In this document: positions 44,489-52,797 of the stretch, piece by piece
How the letters are laid out: each line of letters starts with the position of its first letter
How positions within the stretch are numbered: position 1 is the stretch's first letter
NCBI RefSeq assembly: GCF_002483225.1
Contig: NZ_DLHL01000028.1
Coordinates: 76,262 to 140,261 of the forward strand
Length of the DNA: 64,000 bases
Source: Gemmatimonas sp. UBA7669
GTDB lineage: Bacteria > Gemmatimonadota > Gemmatimonadetes > Gemmatimonadales > Gemmatimonadaceae
Reading direction: 5' to 3'
Translations under genes and position numbers: made by a program
Notes under the pieces: model-generated
What the model was told of the DNA's origin: nothing
Database searches by the model: none
The model's input: the letters and a program-made list of their open reading frames with translations, nothing else

Positions 44489-45658
44489 ATGCGCACCTCC
44501 CTCGGACCGCGCGCTGCGGTCATGTCAGTATCTACGGCCCTCGCGCTCGCGACGTTGCCCGTCGCGTCTCCGGCCTTGCTGCACGCGCAGGGCGAAACCA
44601 CACTGCGTGGCACGATCTACTCCGAGGGGGGCACCCCGCTGAGCGGCGCGCAGGTGCGGTTCAGTGCCCCACTGCGCAACGTGGCGGCCGCCACCAGCGA
44701 TGAAGCCGGCGTGTTCGCCTTCGCCAAGCTGCCCGCCGGTCCGGTGTGGGTGGTGGGCCGGCGTATTGGCTACCGGCCGGATTCGGTGCTCATCACCATA
44801 CCGGCGTCTGGTGAAGCGCGTCCCGCGCTGACACTGAGGCGCCTCCCGCAGTCGCTGGCCGCCGTCCAGGTGAACGGGCGGCGCGACATGACTGGCGCCA
44901 TGGCCGGTTTTTATCATCGACAACAGACCGGCGCCGGCGGACGGTTCTTCACGTTGGCCGAGATCGATCGGCGCAACGCCTCCAACATGACCGACTTGCT
45001 GCGCGGCTTGCCCGGCATTCGCATCGAGTCGCGTGGCATGATGAACTACGTCCGCGTGCGCAACAGCCGCTGTGCGCCGCTGGTGTGGCTGGACGGCCAG
45101 GCACTGTATGCCGGAGAGGTCGATCTCGACGCCTTCGACCCGCGGTCATTCGAAGGCATCGAGGTGTACAGCGGCCCTGCCACCGTGCCCGTGGAGTTCA
45201 TGGGCAATCAGCGCATGAGCTCAGCGTGCGGCACCATCGTGCTCTGGTCTCGACGCGGTGAACCGCGGCCCAAGCGCGCCAAGAAGAACGAGCCCACACC
45301 ACTCGAGCGCATTGCCAAGCTGATGGACGAGGGGAAGGCGTTTGTGCACACCGACGTCGACCGGGTGGCCTTCCCCGACTCGGGGATGCTCGTCAAGCCC
45401 GTGTATCCCGACTCACTGTTCGACGCCATGACCGGAGGTCGCGTGATTGCGGAGTTCGTGGTGGACACCAACGGCAAGGCCATCATGGACACGTTCTCGG
45501 CCATCACCTACACGGATCGCCTGTTCGTGGAGCCGGTGCGCCGCGCCGTGCGCGAACAGCAGTTTCAGCCCGCCTATCGAAAGAACGGCTTCGTCATGCA
45601 GGTCATGCACCTGCCGTTTGATTTCTACCCGGATTCCACAGCCCGGAGACGCCGTTGA
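44489..45658 (+). CDS. Carboxypeptidase-regulatory / TonB-plug / TonB_C fusion protein
   Basis: The 389-residue protein has a signal peptide (VSTALALATLPVASPALLHA). Next are a carboxypeptidase-D regulatory-like domain (TLRGTIYSEGGTPLSGAQVR), a plug-like segment (MTDLLRGLPGIRIESRGMMN, FEGIEVYSGPATVPVEFMGN, CGTIVLWSRRGEPRPKRAKK) and a C-terminal TonB_C-like domain (GRVIAEFVVDTNGKAIMDTF, PVRRAVREQQFQPAYRKNG). There is no beta-barrel. This joins a receptor plug to an energy-transducer end in one short protein; a gating or adaptor role is only a guess. The TGA lies inside a 15-bp tandem repeat that leads to the next gene. Confidence 0.85.
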   Translation: MRTSLGPRAAVMSVSTALALATLPVASPALLHAQGETTLRGTIYSEGGTPLSGAQVRFSAPLRNVAAATSDEAGVFAFAKLPAGPVWVVGRRIGYRPDSVLITIPASGEARPALTLRRLPQSLAAVQVNGRRDMTGAMAGFYHRQQTGAGGRFFTLAEIDRRNASNMTDLLRGLPGIRIESRGMMNYVRVRNSRCAPLVWLDGQALYAGEVDLDAFDPRSFEGIEVYSGPATVPVEFMGNQRMSSACGTIVLWSRRGEPRPKRAKKNEPTPLERIAKLMDEGKAFVHTDVDRVAFPDSGMLVKPVYPDSLFDAMTGGRVIAEFVVDTNGKAIMDTFSAITYTDRLFVEPVRRAVREQQFQPAYRKNGFVMQVMHLPFDFYPDSTARRRR

Positions 45659-45704
45659 GGGAGACGCTGTTGAGGGAGACGCTGTTGAGGGAGACGCCGT
45701 TGAT
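45645..45704. repeat. Tandem 15-bp repeat, four units, at a gene junction
   Basis: The unit GGAGACGCCGTTGAG (C/T variant at one position) occurs four times without gaps. The first copy contains the TGA of the plug/TonB_C gene; the last ends at the ATG of the following gene. Each unit carries a Shine-Dalgarno-like GGGAG at its border and keeps the frame. Confidence 0.95.
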
Positions 45705-46119
45705 GTGGCGACGATTCGCCGTCGTGACGCTGGTGTTGAGCGGCACGTTTGCCGTACGGGCGTCTGCACAGGCCGCCCCGCGTGCCACGCTCGAAGAGAT
45801 TGGCAAGACGTCGGTCGGTACACCGGTGATGCTGGAAACGGCATCGGTGTCGCGCAGCGGCACCGTGGTCACGGCGGCCGTGCGCGTAGCACTGCAGCCA
45901 CCGCTCAAGCACGCCAACGGCGATCTGGTGGCGTCACGCACGCTCAGCATGTTCGATTGCGCCAAGCAGACGGTGGCCACCAAGGAAAGCTGGTACTACC
46001 ACGATGCGGCGTTCAAGAAGCAGGGCATGCACCGCGTCGTGGGCAAGCCGGGCTTTGGCCCCGCCTTCAAGGGCTCATTGGGCGACGTCGCGCTGCGGCA
46101 CCTCTGCGCGTCGCGCTGA
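45703..46119 (+). CDS. Small exported protein of unknown function
   Basis: The 138-residue protein has a signal peptide (MWRRFAVVTLVLSGTFAVRA). The rest contains MLETASVSRSGTVVTAAVRV, LSMFDCAKQTVATKESWYYH and two Cys, with no family I recognise. A pattern of beta strands and a conserved-looking Cys pair suggests a small periplasmic domain. The ATG at 45703 is preferred; starting at a TTG at 45655 would translate the tandem repeat as RETLL units. The C-terminal end overlaps the convergent DMT transporter gene by 45 bases. Probably cotranscribed with the plug/TonB_C gene. Confidence 0.75.
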   Translation: MWRRFAVVTLVLSGTFAVRASAQAAPRATLEEIGKTSVGTPVMLETASVSRSGTVVTAAVRVALQPPLKHANGDLVASRTLSMFDCAKQTVATKESWYYHDAAFKKQGMHRVVGKPGFGPAFKGSLGDVALRHLCASR

Positions 46120-47007
46120 TCGCACAATCCCCGCTACCACGAGCAGCGCGCCGAACATTCCAAGCGGCGCCAGTCGCTCACCCCACACCAGCCAGGCCGC
46201 CATGACGGCCAGTACCGGCTCGAGGGTGGCCACCGTGGCAGCGCGCGACGCCGCCACCGAGCGCAGACCCGTGGCGTTGCACAGATACGCACCGAACGTG
46301 CACACCACAGCCAGAAAGCCGATCGCCAGCCACGCGGTGTTGCTGTGCATGCGCCACTCCACAAAGGGCAGCAGCACCACGGCCGCAGCCGCCAGAGCCC
46401 AGGCCAACACACGCGAAGGCGCGTTGCGCCCGAACAGTGGTCGTCCCATGAGGAAATACCCTGCATAGGACAAGCCGGACAATGTGCCAAAGAGCAGCAC
46501 CGGCCAGGTCACAGCAAATTGTCCGGCCTCCGGCGAGGCGCTGCGACCGGACAAGGCAACCAGCACCACGCCGAGGAGCGTAAGCGCAAGCGCACCGGCT
46601 TCGCTGACACTCACGCGCTCACGCAACAGAAAGTGCGCACCAAGCGCTACCCACACCGGCGCCGCATAGAGCAGTATGGCCGCCAACGCGGCGCCGCCGT
46701 ACTGCACACTCTTGAAGTACGTCACGTACATCACGGCCATGCCCGCCACGCCCAGCAGCGCCGCGGGCCAACGGTCGCGGCGATGCAGCGCCGGCGCCTG
46801 CGTAAAGGCTGCGTGCGCGGCAAACAACAGCGCACCGAGCGTCGCCCGCCAGAAGGCCACGGTAAGCGCCGACACGCCTTCGGCAAACGCCACACGCGCC
46901 ATGGGGCCAAGCATGGCCCACTGCACGGCCGCCGCCACGATGAGCCACAGGCCCGTACGCGAAACGGCGGACGACGCCGCCGAGGCACCATCCGCCGTTC
47001 GGGTCAT
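46075..47007 (-). CDS. EamA/DMT-family transporter
   Basis: The 310-residue protein has ten predicted helices in two EamA repeats: LIVAAAVQWAMLGPMARVAF, TVAFWRATLGALLFAAHAAF and ALAAILLYAAPVWVALGAHF in the first half, YAGYFLMGRPLFGRNAPSRV, AASRAATVATLEPVLAVMAA and LGMFGALLVVAGIVRSARRA in the second. Drug/metabolite exporters of this fold move amino acids, nucleosides or other metabolites. The substrate is unknown. It starts 13 bases after the isocitrate dehydrogenase stop, so it is probably in that operon. Confidence 0.92.
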   Translation of the reverse strand: MTRTADGASAASSAVSRTGLWLIVAAAVQWAMLGPMARVAFAEGVSALTVAFWRATLGALLFAAHAAFTQAPALHRRDRWPAALLGVAGMAVMYVTYFKSVQYGGAALAAILLYAAPVWVALGAHFLLRERVSVSEAGALALTLLGVVLVALSGRSASPEAGQFAVTWPVLLFGTLSGLSYAGYFLMGRPLFGRNAPSRVLAWALAAAAVVLLPFVEWRMHSNTAWLAIGFLAVVCTFGAYLCNATGLRSVAASRAATVATLEPVLAVMAAWLVWGERLAPLGMFGALLVVAGIVRSARRAEVPQRDVAQ

Positions 47008-47020
47008 GCGACGGTCTGCC

Positions 47021-48238
47021 TCAAGCCATCTTGGCCTGGAGACGCCGATCGATGGCGTCGAGGAAGGCTTCCGTGTTGAGGTACGGCGTGTCCTTGGAGA
47101 TGAGCAGTGCGAGGTCCTTCGTCATCTCGCCCGCCTCAACCGCCTCGATGCACACCGACTCCAGCGTCTCGGCAAACTTCACGACGTCGGGCGTACCATC
47201 GAGCTTGCCGCGATGCATGAGGCCACGCGTCCACGCGAAGATGCTGGCGATGGGATTGGTGGACGTCTGGCGGCCCTTCTGGTGCTCGCGGTAGTGACGC
47301 GTGACCGTGCCGTGGGCCGCCTCGGCTTCCATGGTCTTGCCGTCGGGCGTGAGCAGCACGGAGGTCATGAGGCCAAGTGAACCAAAGCCCTGCGCCACGA
47401 TGTCCGACTGCACGTCGCCGTCGTAGTTCTTGCAGGCCCACACGTAGCCACCTTCCCACTTGAGAGCCGAGGCCACCATGTCGTCGATGAGGCGGTGCTC
47501 GTAGGTGATGCCGGCCTTCTCGAAGTCCGCCTTGAACTCGGCGTTGAACACCTCTTCGAACAGATCCTTGAACTGGCCGTCGTAGGCCTTGAGGATGGTG
47601 TTCTTGGTGCTCAGGTACACCGGGTAATTGCGCTGCAGCCCATAGCGGAAGCTGGCGCGCGCAAAGTCGCGGATGGAGTCGTTGAAGTTGTACATGCCCA
47701 TGGCCACGCCGCCGTCCTGTCCGAACTTGGCGACTTCGAACTGCATGGGCTCGCTGCCGTCAGCCGGCGTGTAGGTAATGGTCACCGTACCCGGGCCGTT
47801 TACCTTGAAATCCGTGGCCTTGTACTGATCACCGTGCGCATGACGGCCCACCACAATGGGCTTGGTCCAGTGCGGCACGAGGCGCGGAATGTTCGAAATG
47901 ATGATGGGTTCGCGGAAGATCACGCCGCCCAGGATGTTGCGAATGGTGCCGTTGGGGCTCTTCCACATCTTCTTGAGCCCGAACTCCTTCACGCGCGCTT
48001 CGTCAGGCGTGATGGTGGCACACTTCACCGCCACACCGTGCTTCTTCGTGGCTTCGGCCGAGTCGATCGTGACCTGGTCGTTGGTGGCGTCGCGGTGCTC
48101 GATGCCCAGATCGTAGTAGTCGAGCTGGATGTCGAGATACGGCAGAATCAGCTTGTCCTTGATGAACTGCCAGATGATGCGCGTCATCTCGTCGCCGTCC
48201 ATCTCGACGACGGGGTTCACAACCTTGATCTTGGCCAT
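47021..48238 (-). CDS. icd: NADP-dependent isocitrate dehydrogenase, eukaryotic-like type
   Basis: The 405-residue protein is a complete isocitrate dehydrogenase: NPVVEMDGDEMTRIIWQFIK, SPNGTIRNILGGVIFREPII, GRHAHGDQYKATDFKVNGPG, STKNTILKAYDGQFKDLFEE, YDGDVQSDIVAQGFGSLGLM and AHGTVTRHYREHQKGRQTST. These match the homodimeric NADP enzyme group that includes mitochondrial IDH2 rather than the E. coli Icd type. It oxidises isocitrate to 2-oxoglutarate in the TCA cycle and supplies NADPH. A hairpin GGGACC-AGTGC-GGTCCC (48333-48349) lies in the 121-base gap upstream. Confidence 0.96.
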   Translation of the reverse strand: MAKIKVVNPVVEMDGDEMTRIIWQFIKDKLILPYLDIQLDYYDLGIEHRDATNDQVTIDSAEATKKHGVAVKCATITPDEARVKEFGLKKMWKSPNGTIRNILGGVIFREPIIISNIPRLVPHWTKPIVVGRHAHGDQYKATDFKVNGPGTVTITYTPADGSEPMQFEVAKFGQDGGVAMGMYNFNDSIRDFARASFRYGLQRNYPVYLSTKNTILKAYDGQFKDLFEEVFNAEFKADFEKAGITYEHRLIDDMVASALKWEGGYVWACKNYDGDVQSDIVAQGFGSLGLMTSVLLTPDGKTMEAEAAHGTVTRHYREHQKGRQTSTNPIASIFAWTRGLMHRGKLDGTPDVVKFAETLESVCIEAVEAGEMTKDLALLISKDTPYLNTEAFLDAIDRRLQAKMA

Positions 48239-48359
48239 GCGGAAGAGTGCCGGGTGTGCGAAGGAGTGCGAGAGGGGGTGGGCCGCTACGGGCGCACCGG
48301 GACCGCCTGCAAGATGGACCGCGTACCGCGCAGGGACCAGTGCGGTCCCGGCGCTGGCG

Positions 48360-48887
48360 CTACTCGGGGGCTGGAGCGCCCGCTGAAGCGCCCGCCGAAG
48401 CGTCCTGCTCTTCGAACACCCCGACCTGCCGATTCTTGGTCACGTTGCCGGCCGTGAAGTACCGGCCGTTCATGGCCAGGTACACGCCAGGCGGCAGGGT
48501 CTGCACGAAACTCAGGGCGCTGCCGAGGTTGAACAGCCCATCAGAACTGCCGAAGGCGTAGGGCACCATGGCCCCCGTCAGCACAATGGTTTTGCCAAGC
48601 GACGCCGCCTCGAGCACCCGGGCCGTGTCCACCATGGTGTCCGTGCCGTGCGTAATGACGAGTCGTGACTCGGCGGCATCCCGGCAGGCCTGCACGATGC
48701 GCTGCCGATGCGCGTCCTTCATGTCGAGCGAGTCGATCATCATGAGCACATCCACCGTCACGTCGAGCATGCAGCGTCCACGACGCAGCATCTCCGGCAG
48801 ATGGGTCGTGTTGAAATGCAGCTGACCCGTGAGTTCGTCGTATTCCTTGTCGAAGGTGCCACCGGTGACGAGGACGCGTACGCTCAT
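48360..48887 (-). CDS. Short asparaginase-like protein (N-terminal domain only)
   Basis: The 175-residue protein matches the N-terminal half of type I/II asparaginases: VLVTGGTFDKEYDEL with the first active-site Thr, VITHGTDTMVDTARVLEAAS with the second Thr-Asp pair, and GAMVPYAFGSSDGLFNLGSA. The usual C-terminal domain is absent; the end is a low-complexity DASAGASAGAPAPE tail. Short proteins of this kind are known, but I cannot say whether it hydrolyses asparagine. Its ATG overlaps the trmD stop as ATGA, so translation is coupled to the tRNA-methyltransferase gene. Confidence 0.85.
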   Translation of the reverse strand: MSVRVLVTGGTFDKEYDELTGQLHFNTTHLPEMLRRGRCMLDVTVDVLMMIDSLDMKDAHRQRIVQACRDAAESRLVITHGTDTMVDTARVLEAASLGKTIVLTGAMVPYAFGSSDGLFNLGSALSFVQTLPPGVYLAMNGRYFTAGNVTKNRQVGVFEEQDASAGASAGAPAPE

Positions 48888-49714
48888 GTGGGGGCTCCCG
48901 GTTCGTTGCGCCGTGCTTCTCGTGCCGCCTTGCGTGCCTTGGCCGCCGCGCGGCGCGCCTTTTCTGCCGCTTTCTTTGCTGCATCCTGCTCAATCACCGC
49001 AAGTGCAGCCTCGCGTTCGGCGATGCGCGCTTCACGGACCTGCCATTCGGCACGATCGCGCGCCTCGGCCTCGCGTGTGCGACGCAGGCTTTCCGCTTCG
49101 CGCCAATTGGCCACCTTGGCGTGATCGCCACCCAACAACACTTCGGGTACATGATACCCGCGGAATTCCGCCGGCCGCGTATAGCTGGGCGCAGAGATGC
49201 CGCGATCGAAAAACGAATCGGTGCGCGCGCTGTCGAGATCACTCATGGCTCCCGGCAGCAAACGCACTGTGGCATCCACGATGGCCAGTGCCGCGGGCTC
49301 CCCACCACTCAGCACGAAGTCGCCGAGCGAGAGTTCCTCGGTGGCGAGATGCGAGGCCACGCGCTCGTCGATGTCCTTGTAATGCCCGCAGAGCAAGGTG
49401 AGCTCGCGGCCCTCGGCAAAACGCATGGCATCGGCGTGGGCGAAGCGACGGCCGCGCGGCGACAGCAACACAATGGGCGATGTGGCGCCCAACGATTCCA
49501 CAGCCTCGAAGAACGGCCCCGGTCGCATGACCATGCCCGGTCCACCGCCAAACGGGTAGTCGTCCACGCTGCGGTGCCGGTCGTGCGCGAAATCACGCAA
49601 GTCCACGAGGTTGTAGCGCACACCACCCGCCTCAGCGGCGCGGGCCGGAATGGACAGGCCCAGCGGTCCGCGAAAGAACTCGGGGAAGATGGTGACGATG
49701 TTGATGGTCAGCAT
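48884..49714 (-). CDS. trmD: tRNA (guanine-N1)-methyltransferase TrmD with basic C-terminal tail
   Basis: The 276-residue protein has the SPOUT/TrmD core: INIVTIFPEFFRGPLGLSIP, DDYPFGGGPGMVMRPGPFFE, IVLLSPRGRRFAHADAMRFA, LLCGHYKDIDERVASHLATE, LGDFVLSGGEPAALAIVDAT and the trefoil-knot AdoMet site. It makes m1G37 in tRNAs to prevent frameshifting. The last 50 residues (from about 228) are Ala/Arg/Lys/Glu-rich and probably helical, longer than the usual TrmD end. The gene sits 42 bases after rimM and overlaps the asparaginase-like gene. Confidence 0.96.
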   Translation of the reverse strand: MLTINIVTIFPEFFRGPLGLSIPARAAEAGGVRYNLVDLRDFAHDRHRSVDDYPFGGGPGMVMRPGPFFEAVESLGATSPIVLLSPRGRRFAHADAMRFAEGRELTLLCGHYKDIDERVASHLATEELSLGDFVLSGGEPAALAIVDATVRLLPGAMSDLDSARTDSFFDRGISAPSYTRPAEFRGYHVPEVLLGGDHAKVANWREAESLRRTREAEARDRAEWQVREARIAEREAALAVIEQDAAKKAAEKARRAAAKARKAAREARRNEPGAPT

Positions 49715-49756
49715 GACAGGCAGGACCCGGCGGTACGACCAGTGGTCGCGCCGCCC

Positions 49757-50344
49757 TCAGTCGAAGAGACCGTCGAGTGGCGCGAGGGTGATGATGCGCG
49801 CCTCGTCGTCGATGTCGCGCACGAGGTCATCGTGCCAAGGCACGAGCGGGCGACCGGTGGCGGTTTCGACCTCGAGAATGTAGCCCTGCGGTGCGTCGTA
49901 CACGTCGCGCACCTGCCCCACGGGTCCGCGGCCCTCGACATGTACCTGCATGCCGATCAGATCGCCGATGTAGATCTCGCCCTCATCGAGCGGCGGCAGC
50001 ACGTCGGCGTCAGCCAGCAAATAACGCCCGCGCCAACTGTCGGCCACGTCGCGATCGCTGAGTTCGCGGACGCGCACGAGCCATTCCTTGTTCATTGGCC
50101 GTCCGTCTTCCACATGCAGCGCCTGTGGCTGGCCGTCGGGCTGCACGAGATTGCCCTCGCGGTCCCCCGCAAAAAGCACGGCGCCGGACGCGAAAACCAC
50201 GTCCGGCGCATCGTTCAGGCTTTCGACGGCCCAGGCGCCGCGCACACCATGCGCGCGACGCACCCGGCCGACGATGATGTACTCGCCCAGCTCAGGCCTC
50301 GCCGGACGGCAGGGCCACGGCCGCGGCGGACAGCTTGGCCGCAA
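49757..50344 (-). CDS. rimM: 16S rRNA-processing protein RimM
   Basis: The protein has the RimM N-domain (YIIVGRVRRAHGVRGAWAVE, RELSDRDVADSWRGRYLLAD) and the PRC-barrel C-domain (LIGMQVHVEGRGPVGQVRDV, LEVETATGRPLVPWHDDLVR). It helps assemble the 30S head near S19. No conventional ATG or GTG lies in frame near the family start: TTG at 50344 (195 residues) overlaps rpsP by 53 bases, while a CTG at 50290 just after the rpsP stop would give the usual N-terminus LGEYIIVGR and has GAGG upstream. I list the longer form. Start is uncertain; identity is not. Confidence 0.92.
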   Translation of the reverse strand: MRPSCPPRPWPCRPARPELGEYIIVGRVRRAHGVRGAWAVESLNDAPDVVFASGAVLFAGDREGNLVQPDGQPQALHVEDGRPMNKEWLVRVRELSDRDVADSWRGRYLLADADVLPPLDEGEIYIGDLIGMQVHVEGRGPVGQVRDVYDAPQGYILEVETATGRPLVPWHDDLVRDIDDEARIITLAPLDGLFD

Positions 50345-50606
50345 GACGGGCCTCGTGACGCGCCTTGAGGATGCCGGCGCGGCGGAGCAGCGAACGCACC
50401 GTGTCCGTGGGCTGCGCGCCCACGTTCAACCAGTGGTTCACGCGGTCGCCCTTGAGGTTGATGGCGTTCTCGCCACCACGCGGCTGGTACTGCCCGAGGA
50501 TCTCGATGAAACGGCCGTCGCGCGGCGCGCGCGAGTCGGCAACGACAATGCGGTACATCGGGGTCTTCTTCCGGCCTTCGCGGCGGAGACGGATCTTGAC
50601 GGCCAT
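50292..50606 (-). CDS. rpsP: 30S ribosomal protein S16
   Basis: The 104-residue protein starts with the S16 hallmark MAVKIRLRREGRKKTPMYRI and continues VVADSRAPRDGRFIEILGQY and LKGDRVNHWLNVGAQPTDTV. The C-terminal tail is Ala-rich and slightly long. S16 is an early assembly protein of the 30S subunit. It is the first gene of rpsP-rimM-trmD-asparaginase-like; the promoter lies in the 175-base gap to the divergent ggt gene. In many bacteria ffh precedes rpsP, but here it is 9 kb away. Confidence 0.97.
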   Translation of the reverse strand: MAVKIRLRREGRKKTPMYRIVVADSRAPRDGRFIEILGQYQPRGGENAINLKGDRVNHWLNVGAQPTDTVRSLLRRAGILKARHEARLAAKLSAAAVALPSGEA

Positions 50607-50781
50607 GGGATGCTCTCAGGCAGTTAGTTTGGCAGGGGTTGGCCGCGCGGTACTGGCACCGCCACCCACCGGGCTCCTCGCAGTGCCGGCACTTCCGGCA
50701 TGCACCCGGGTGCCCGTTTCCGGGCAGCCTAGAAAGCTAATCCCACCAGCCCCCTCCGTTCAAGCCGCCCTCACCCATCCC

Positions 50782-52569
50782 ATGCCACTCCCCCTGCTCC
50801 GCTCGCTTCAGACCGGCCGCCATTGGCGTCCCGGCCCTGTCCTGCGCCCCGCCGTGCTGGTGGCCGGCCTTGCCGCCACCCTGCTGCACAGCGGCCACCT
50901 TGCCGCCCAGGCCGCGCCTGCCGCGCCGGCTGCGCCCCGGCCGACCGAGGCCGTCCAGGCCCGTTCCGGCATGGTGGTCTCGGCCAGCGCCATCGCCAGT
51001 CAGGTGGGCCGCGACGTGCTGGCCGCTGGTGGCAACGCCATCGACGCCGCCATTGCCACCGGCTTTGCGCTGGCCGTCACCTACCCCACGGCCGGCAACA
51101 TTGGCGGCGGCGGGTTCATGGTCGTGCGCTTCCCCGACGGACGGGCCACCACCATCGATTTCCGCGAGCGGGCGCCCGCCGCGTCGCGCCCCCACATGTT
51201 CACCGACAGCAGCGGCGCCTATTCTGCCCGCCTGCATCACAACAGCCATGTGAGCGTGGGGGTGCCGGGCACTGTGGCAGGCTTTGAGCTGGCGCACCGC
51301 AAGTACGGCCGCATGGCCTGGCGCGGGCTGGTTGCCCCGTCGGCCGTGCTGGCTGACACCGGCTTTGTTGTCCCGACCGGGCTTGCGGCGTCGCTGGCTG
51401 GCGTGCGCAACAAGCTGGGGCAGTATGAAGCGTCCAAGGCCGCCTACTACAAGCCGGACGGCACGCCCTATGCCGCGGGCGAGCGACTGGTGCTGCGCGA
51501 CCTGGGTCAAACGCTGGGCCGCATCCGCGACGCAGGACGCGATGGATTCTATCGTGGCACCACCGCCCGGTTGCTGGCCGCGGAAATGCAGCGGCACGGT
51601 GGGCTCATTACCGAAGAAGACCTGGCGCGCTATGAAGCCGCGGAACGTGAGCCGGTGCGTGGCACGTTCATGGGCTACGACATCATCAGCATGCCACCGC
51701 CAAGCTCGGGCGGTGTGGCCATGATCGAGATGCTCAACATTCTCGAGGGGCTGCCGCTCAAATCGCAGAAGCCTGATTCGCCGCAATACCTGCACTGGCT
51801 GGCCGAGAGCATGCGCCGTGCGTTCCGTGATCGGGCGGTGCATCTGGGTGATCCGGACTTCAACGCCATTCCCGTCGCGCAGCTCACCAGCAAGGAGCAC
51901 GCAGCCACGCTGCGCGCCGGCATTGCGGCCAACAAGGCCTCGGTGTCTTCACCCGCCGACGTGCGCCAGGGCTACGAAAGCGACGAGACCACGCACTACA
52001 GCGTGGTGGACAAGGATGGCATGGCGGTGTCGGTGACGTACACGCTCGAAGCGGGCTACGGCCTCGGCGCGGTGGTGGACGGCGCCGGCTTCCTGCTCAA
52101 CAACGAGATGGGCGACTTCAACGGCAAGCCCGGGCTTACCGACAGCACGGGCCTCATCGGTACCGCGCCCAACGTGGCGGCGCCGGGCAAGCGCATGCTC
52201 TCGAGCATGACGCCCACCATTGTGGCCCGTGACGGTCAGTTGGTGGCAGTCGTTGGCAGTCCCGGTGGCCGCACCATCATCAACACCGTCATGCAGGTGG
52301 TGCTCAACCTCATCGCCTTCGACATGCCGGTGCAGCAGGCGGTGAACGCGCCGCGTGTGCATCACCAGTGGTTGCCGGACCGACTCACGGTGGAACGCGA
52401 CGGATTTGCGCCGGCCACGCTCGACGCGCTGCGCGCCATGGGGCACGAGGTCCGCGTGGGCGGACAGCAGGGCACCGCGCACTCAATTGCCATTGACCGC
52501 AAGACGGGCGCGCGGCTCGGCGCCGCGGACCCGCGTGATCGGGATGCGGGGGCGGCGGGGCATAATTGA
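50782..52569 (+). CDS. ggt: Gamma-glutamyltransferase
   Basis: The 595-residue protein has a signal peptide (VLVAGLAATLLHSGHLAAQA) and the full GGT fold: MVVSASAIASQVGRDVLAAG, NAIDAAIATGFALAVTYPTA, NIGGGGFMVVRFPDGRATTI, GVPGTVAGFELAHRKYGRMA and the maturation site DETTHYSVVDKDG, where Thr403 becomes the N-terminal nucleophile after self-cleavage. Late motifs are GFLLNNEMGDFN and MLSSMTPTIV. The enzyme transfers or hydrolyses gamma-glutamyl groups of glutathione in the periplasm. The ATG at 50782 fits the signal peptide; no ribosome-binding site is evident. Family B repeats lie at its 3' end. Confidence 0.95.
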   Translation: MPLPLLRSLQTGRHWRPGPVLRPAVLVAGLAATLLHSGHLAAQAAPAAPAAPRPTEAVQARSGMVVSASAIASQVGRDVLAAGGNAIDAAIATGFALAVTYPTAGNIGGGGFMVVRFPDGRATTIDFRERAPAASRPHMFTDSSGAYSARLHHNSHVSVGVPGTVAGFELAHRKYGRMAWRGLVAPSAVLADTGFVVPTGLAASLAGVRNKLGQYEASKAAYYKPDGTPYAAGERLVLRDLGQTLGRIRDAGRDGFYRGTTARLLAAEMQRHGGLITEEDLARYEAAEREPVRGTFMGYDIISMPPPSSGGVAMIEMLNILEGLPLKSQKPDSPQYLHWLAESMRRAFRDRAVHLGDPDFNAIPVAQLTSKEHAATLRAGIAANKASVSSPADVRQGYESDETTHYSVVDKDGMAVSVTYTLEAGYGLGAVVDGAGFLLNNEMGDFNGKPGLTDSTGLIGTAPNVAAPGKRMLSSMTPTIVARDGQLVAVVGSPGGRTIINTVMQVVLNLIAFDMPVQQAVNAPRVHHQWLPDRLTVERDGFAPATLDALRAMGHEVRVGGQQGTAHSIAIDRKTGARLGAADPRDRDAGAAGHN

Positions 52570-52575
52570 CCGGCG

Positions 52576-52755
52576 ACAACTCAAGACCCGGAACCTGAAC
52601 ACACAACTCGAAACTGATCAGTTTCGGGTTCTGGGTTCAGGTAGCGAGTCTTGAGTTCCTGATGTCAGTGGCCAGTTCACTACCCACAACGCGAAACCCG
52701 AACCCAACCCTCGAAACTGATCAGTTTCGGGTCTTGAGCTCGGGTTTCGAGTTTC
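52576..52755. repeat. Family B inverted repeats, two tandem palindromic units
   Basis: Two long imperfect palindromes stand side by side, each centred on a perfect 18-bp palindrome CGAAACTGATCAGTTTCG (52609-52626 and 52712-52729). Outer arms contain ACTCAAGACCCGGAACCTGA and its complement. They fill the gap between convergent ggt (ends 52569) and the DUF2911 gene (ends 52798). Family B copy 1 is at 17471. Confidence 0.85.
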
Positions 52756-52797
52756 ACGTCAACGGCAAGCAAGCCGCCGTCGACTCCTCACACCGTA

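Noticed and set aside
45645..45704. Tandem 15-bp units as a possible plasmid or phage iteron origin
   Set aside because: The units coincide with codon frame, stop and start codons of flanking genes; there is no replication gene or AT-rich region nearby.
52609..52729. Two identical 18-bp palindromes as a possible CRISPR array
   Set aside because: Only two units about 100 bases apart are present, with symmetric flanks that pair; there are no cas genes or spacer-like regularity.
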